A stretch of DNA of 5,991 nt from Methanocellales archaeon (GTDB lineage: Archaea > Halobacteriota > UBA148), in assembly GCA_013415795.1 (NCBI GenBank), contig JAAEEL010000033.1:1-5991 (forward strand), read 5' to 3'. Of this stretch, positions 5,702 through 5,991 are shown piece by piece; position 1 is the first letter of the stretch; each line of letters opens with the position of its first letter. A program made the translations under genes and the position numbers. The notes below the pieces were generated by a model. It saw only the letters and a program-made list of their open reading frames with translations, did no database searches and was not told the DNA's origin.

Positions 5702-5991
5702 TTATAACTTTTTCATTTTATTTGCTATCTTTTTTCCAAACTCTTTACATTTGGGGATGTCTTCCTCTAAAATTGGTCCCTTAATTCCCTGAACTTTTAT
5801 TGATAAACCGTGAGCTATCAGTTTCAATCCTGGAACCTTTTCGTTTAGTCTATTCTCCATTTTAGTTACCGCTTTTTCAAAGTCTTTTTCAATGTATGTA
5901 TCAAAAACAGCAAACGATTTTCCCTTCAAGTCAAGTTTACCGAGTTTGTCGATAAACTTCTTGACTGATCGAGTTGGCCCACCAAAGTGGT
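5702..5991 (-). CDS. Flavodoxin family protein, C-terminal part (5' end beyond the window)
   Basis: The frame is open from the right window edge to a TAA at 5702, giving 95 residues. It matches the C-terminal half of long-type single-domain flavodoxins, which are FMN-binding electron carriers: FGGPTRSVKKFIDKLG (2-17), where PT and the following helix belong to the FMN region, LKGKSFAVFDTY (21-32) as a core strand with its FMN-side loop, and the closing GLSIKVQGIKGPILEED (61-77) followed by a lysine-rich last helix KKIANKMKKL. The N-terminal phosphate-binding loop is outside the window, so FMN binding cannot be confirmed. A TTG at 5929 is in frame but is internal, because homology continues upstream of it. 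Weak T-rich tracts on the minus strand follow at about 5637-5644 and could terminate it. Alternatively it could be the flavodoxin domain of a larger enzyme, but it ends where a stand-alone flavodoxin ends. Confidence 0.85.
   Translation of the reverse strand, partial: HFGGPTRSVKKFIDKLGKLDLKGKSFAVFDTYIEKDFEKAVTKMENRLNEKVPGLKLIAHGLSIKVQGIKGPILEEDIPKCKEFGKKIANKMKKL

Noticed and set aside
5927..5929. TTG at 5929 as the start of a 75-residue protein
   Set aside because: The frame continues upstream to the window edge with clear flavodoxin sequence (FGGPTRSVKKFIDKLG), so the TTG is an internal codon.
1..5991. Mobile element, CRISPR array, tRNA or riboswitch
   Set aside because: No terminal inverted repeats, transposase motifs, regularly spaced repeats, tRNA arms or recognised riboswitch core were seen on either strand.

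Overview
This window looks archaeal. The ribosome binding sites are of the AGGTGA type, TATA-like boxes sit about 40 to 50 bases before several starts, and the genes match archaeal versions: an Elp3 with the short C-x4-C-x2-C radical-SAM motif, a homoserine dehydrogenase without a regulatory tail preceded by a separate ACT-domain protein, and a small archaeal-type nitroreductase. The DNA is AT-rich by eye. A euryarchaeon from the methanogen, methanotroph or Thermoplasmata side is the most likely source, but I cannot name the genus. All six stop codons that can be seen are TGA or TAA, never TAG.

Layout. Bases 1-826 (minus strand) hold most of metF, whose C-terminus runs off the left edge. A 189-base gap follows, with a TATA-like box directly beside a 7-base inverted repeat. 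Bases 1016-2527 (minus) are a tight two-gene operon of a double-ACT-domain protein followed by homoserine dehydrogenase. A divergent promoter region (2528-2622) separates it from a plus-strand pair, an FMN nitroreductase (2623-3165) overlapping by one base with elp3 (3165-4775). A 249-base gap after elp3 has a T-rich terminator candidate and no convincing gene. Bases 5025-5513 (minus) encode a small two-helix membrane protein with a PH-like cytosolic domain. At the right edge, 5702-5991 (minus) is the C-terminal half of a flavodoxin.

How the genes fit together. MetF makes the methyl group used for methionine. Homoserine dehydrogenase makes homoserine, the common precursor of threonine and methionine, and its ACT partner is probably its feedback sensor. 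The left half is therefore coherent as aspartate-family and C1 metabolism. In an archaeon MetF may also work in the main C1 pathway. The nitroreductase and Elp3 (wobble-uridine modification of tRNA) are co-transcribed, but I see no clear functional link between them. The membrane protein and flavodoxin are separate small genes.

Most of the window is ordinary core metabolism. The points worth a second look are a perfect, codon-aligned 24-base palindrome inside the ACT gene, the inverted repeat at the metF promoter, a small frame with an in-frame TAG after elp3, and protein-like open stretches without starts in two of the gaps. I found no mobile element, CRISPR array, tRNA, rRNA or evident new system.
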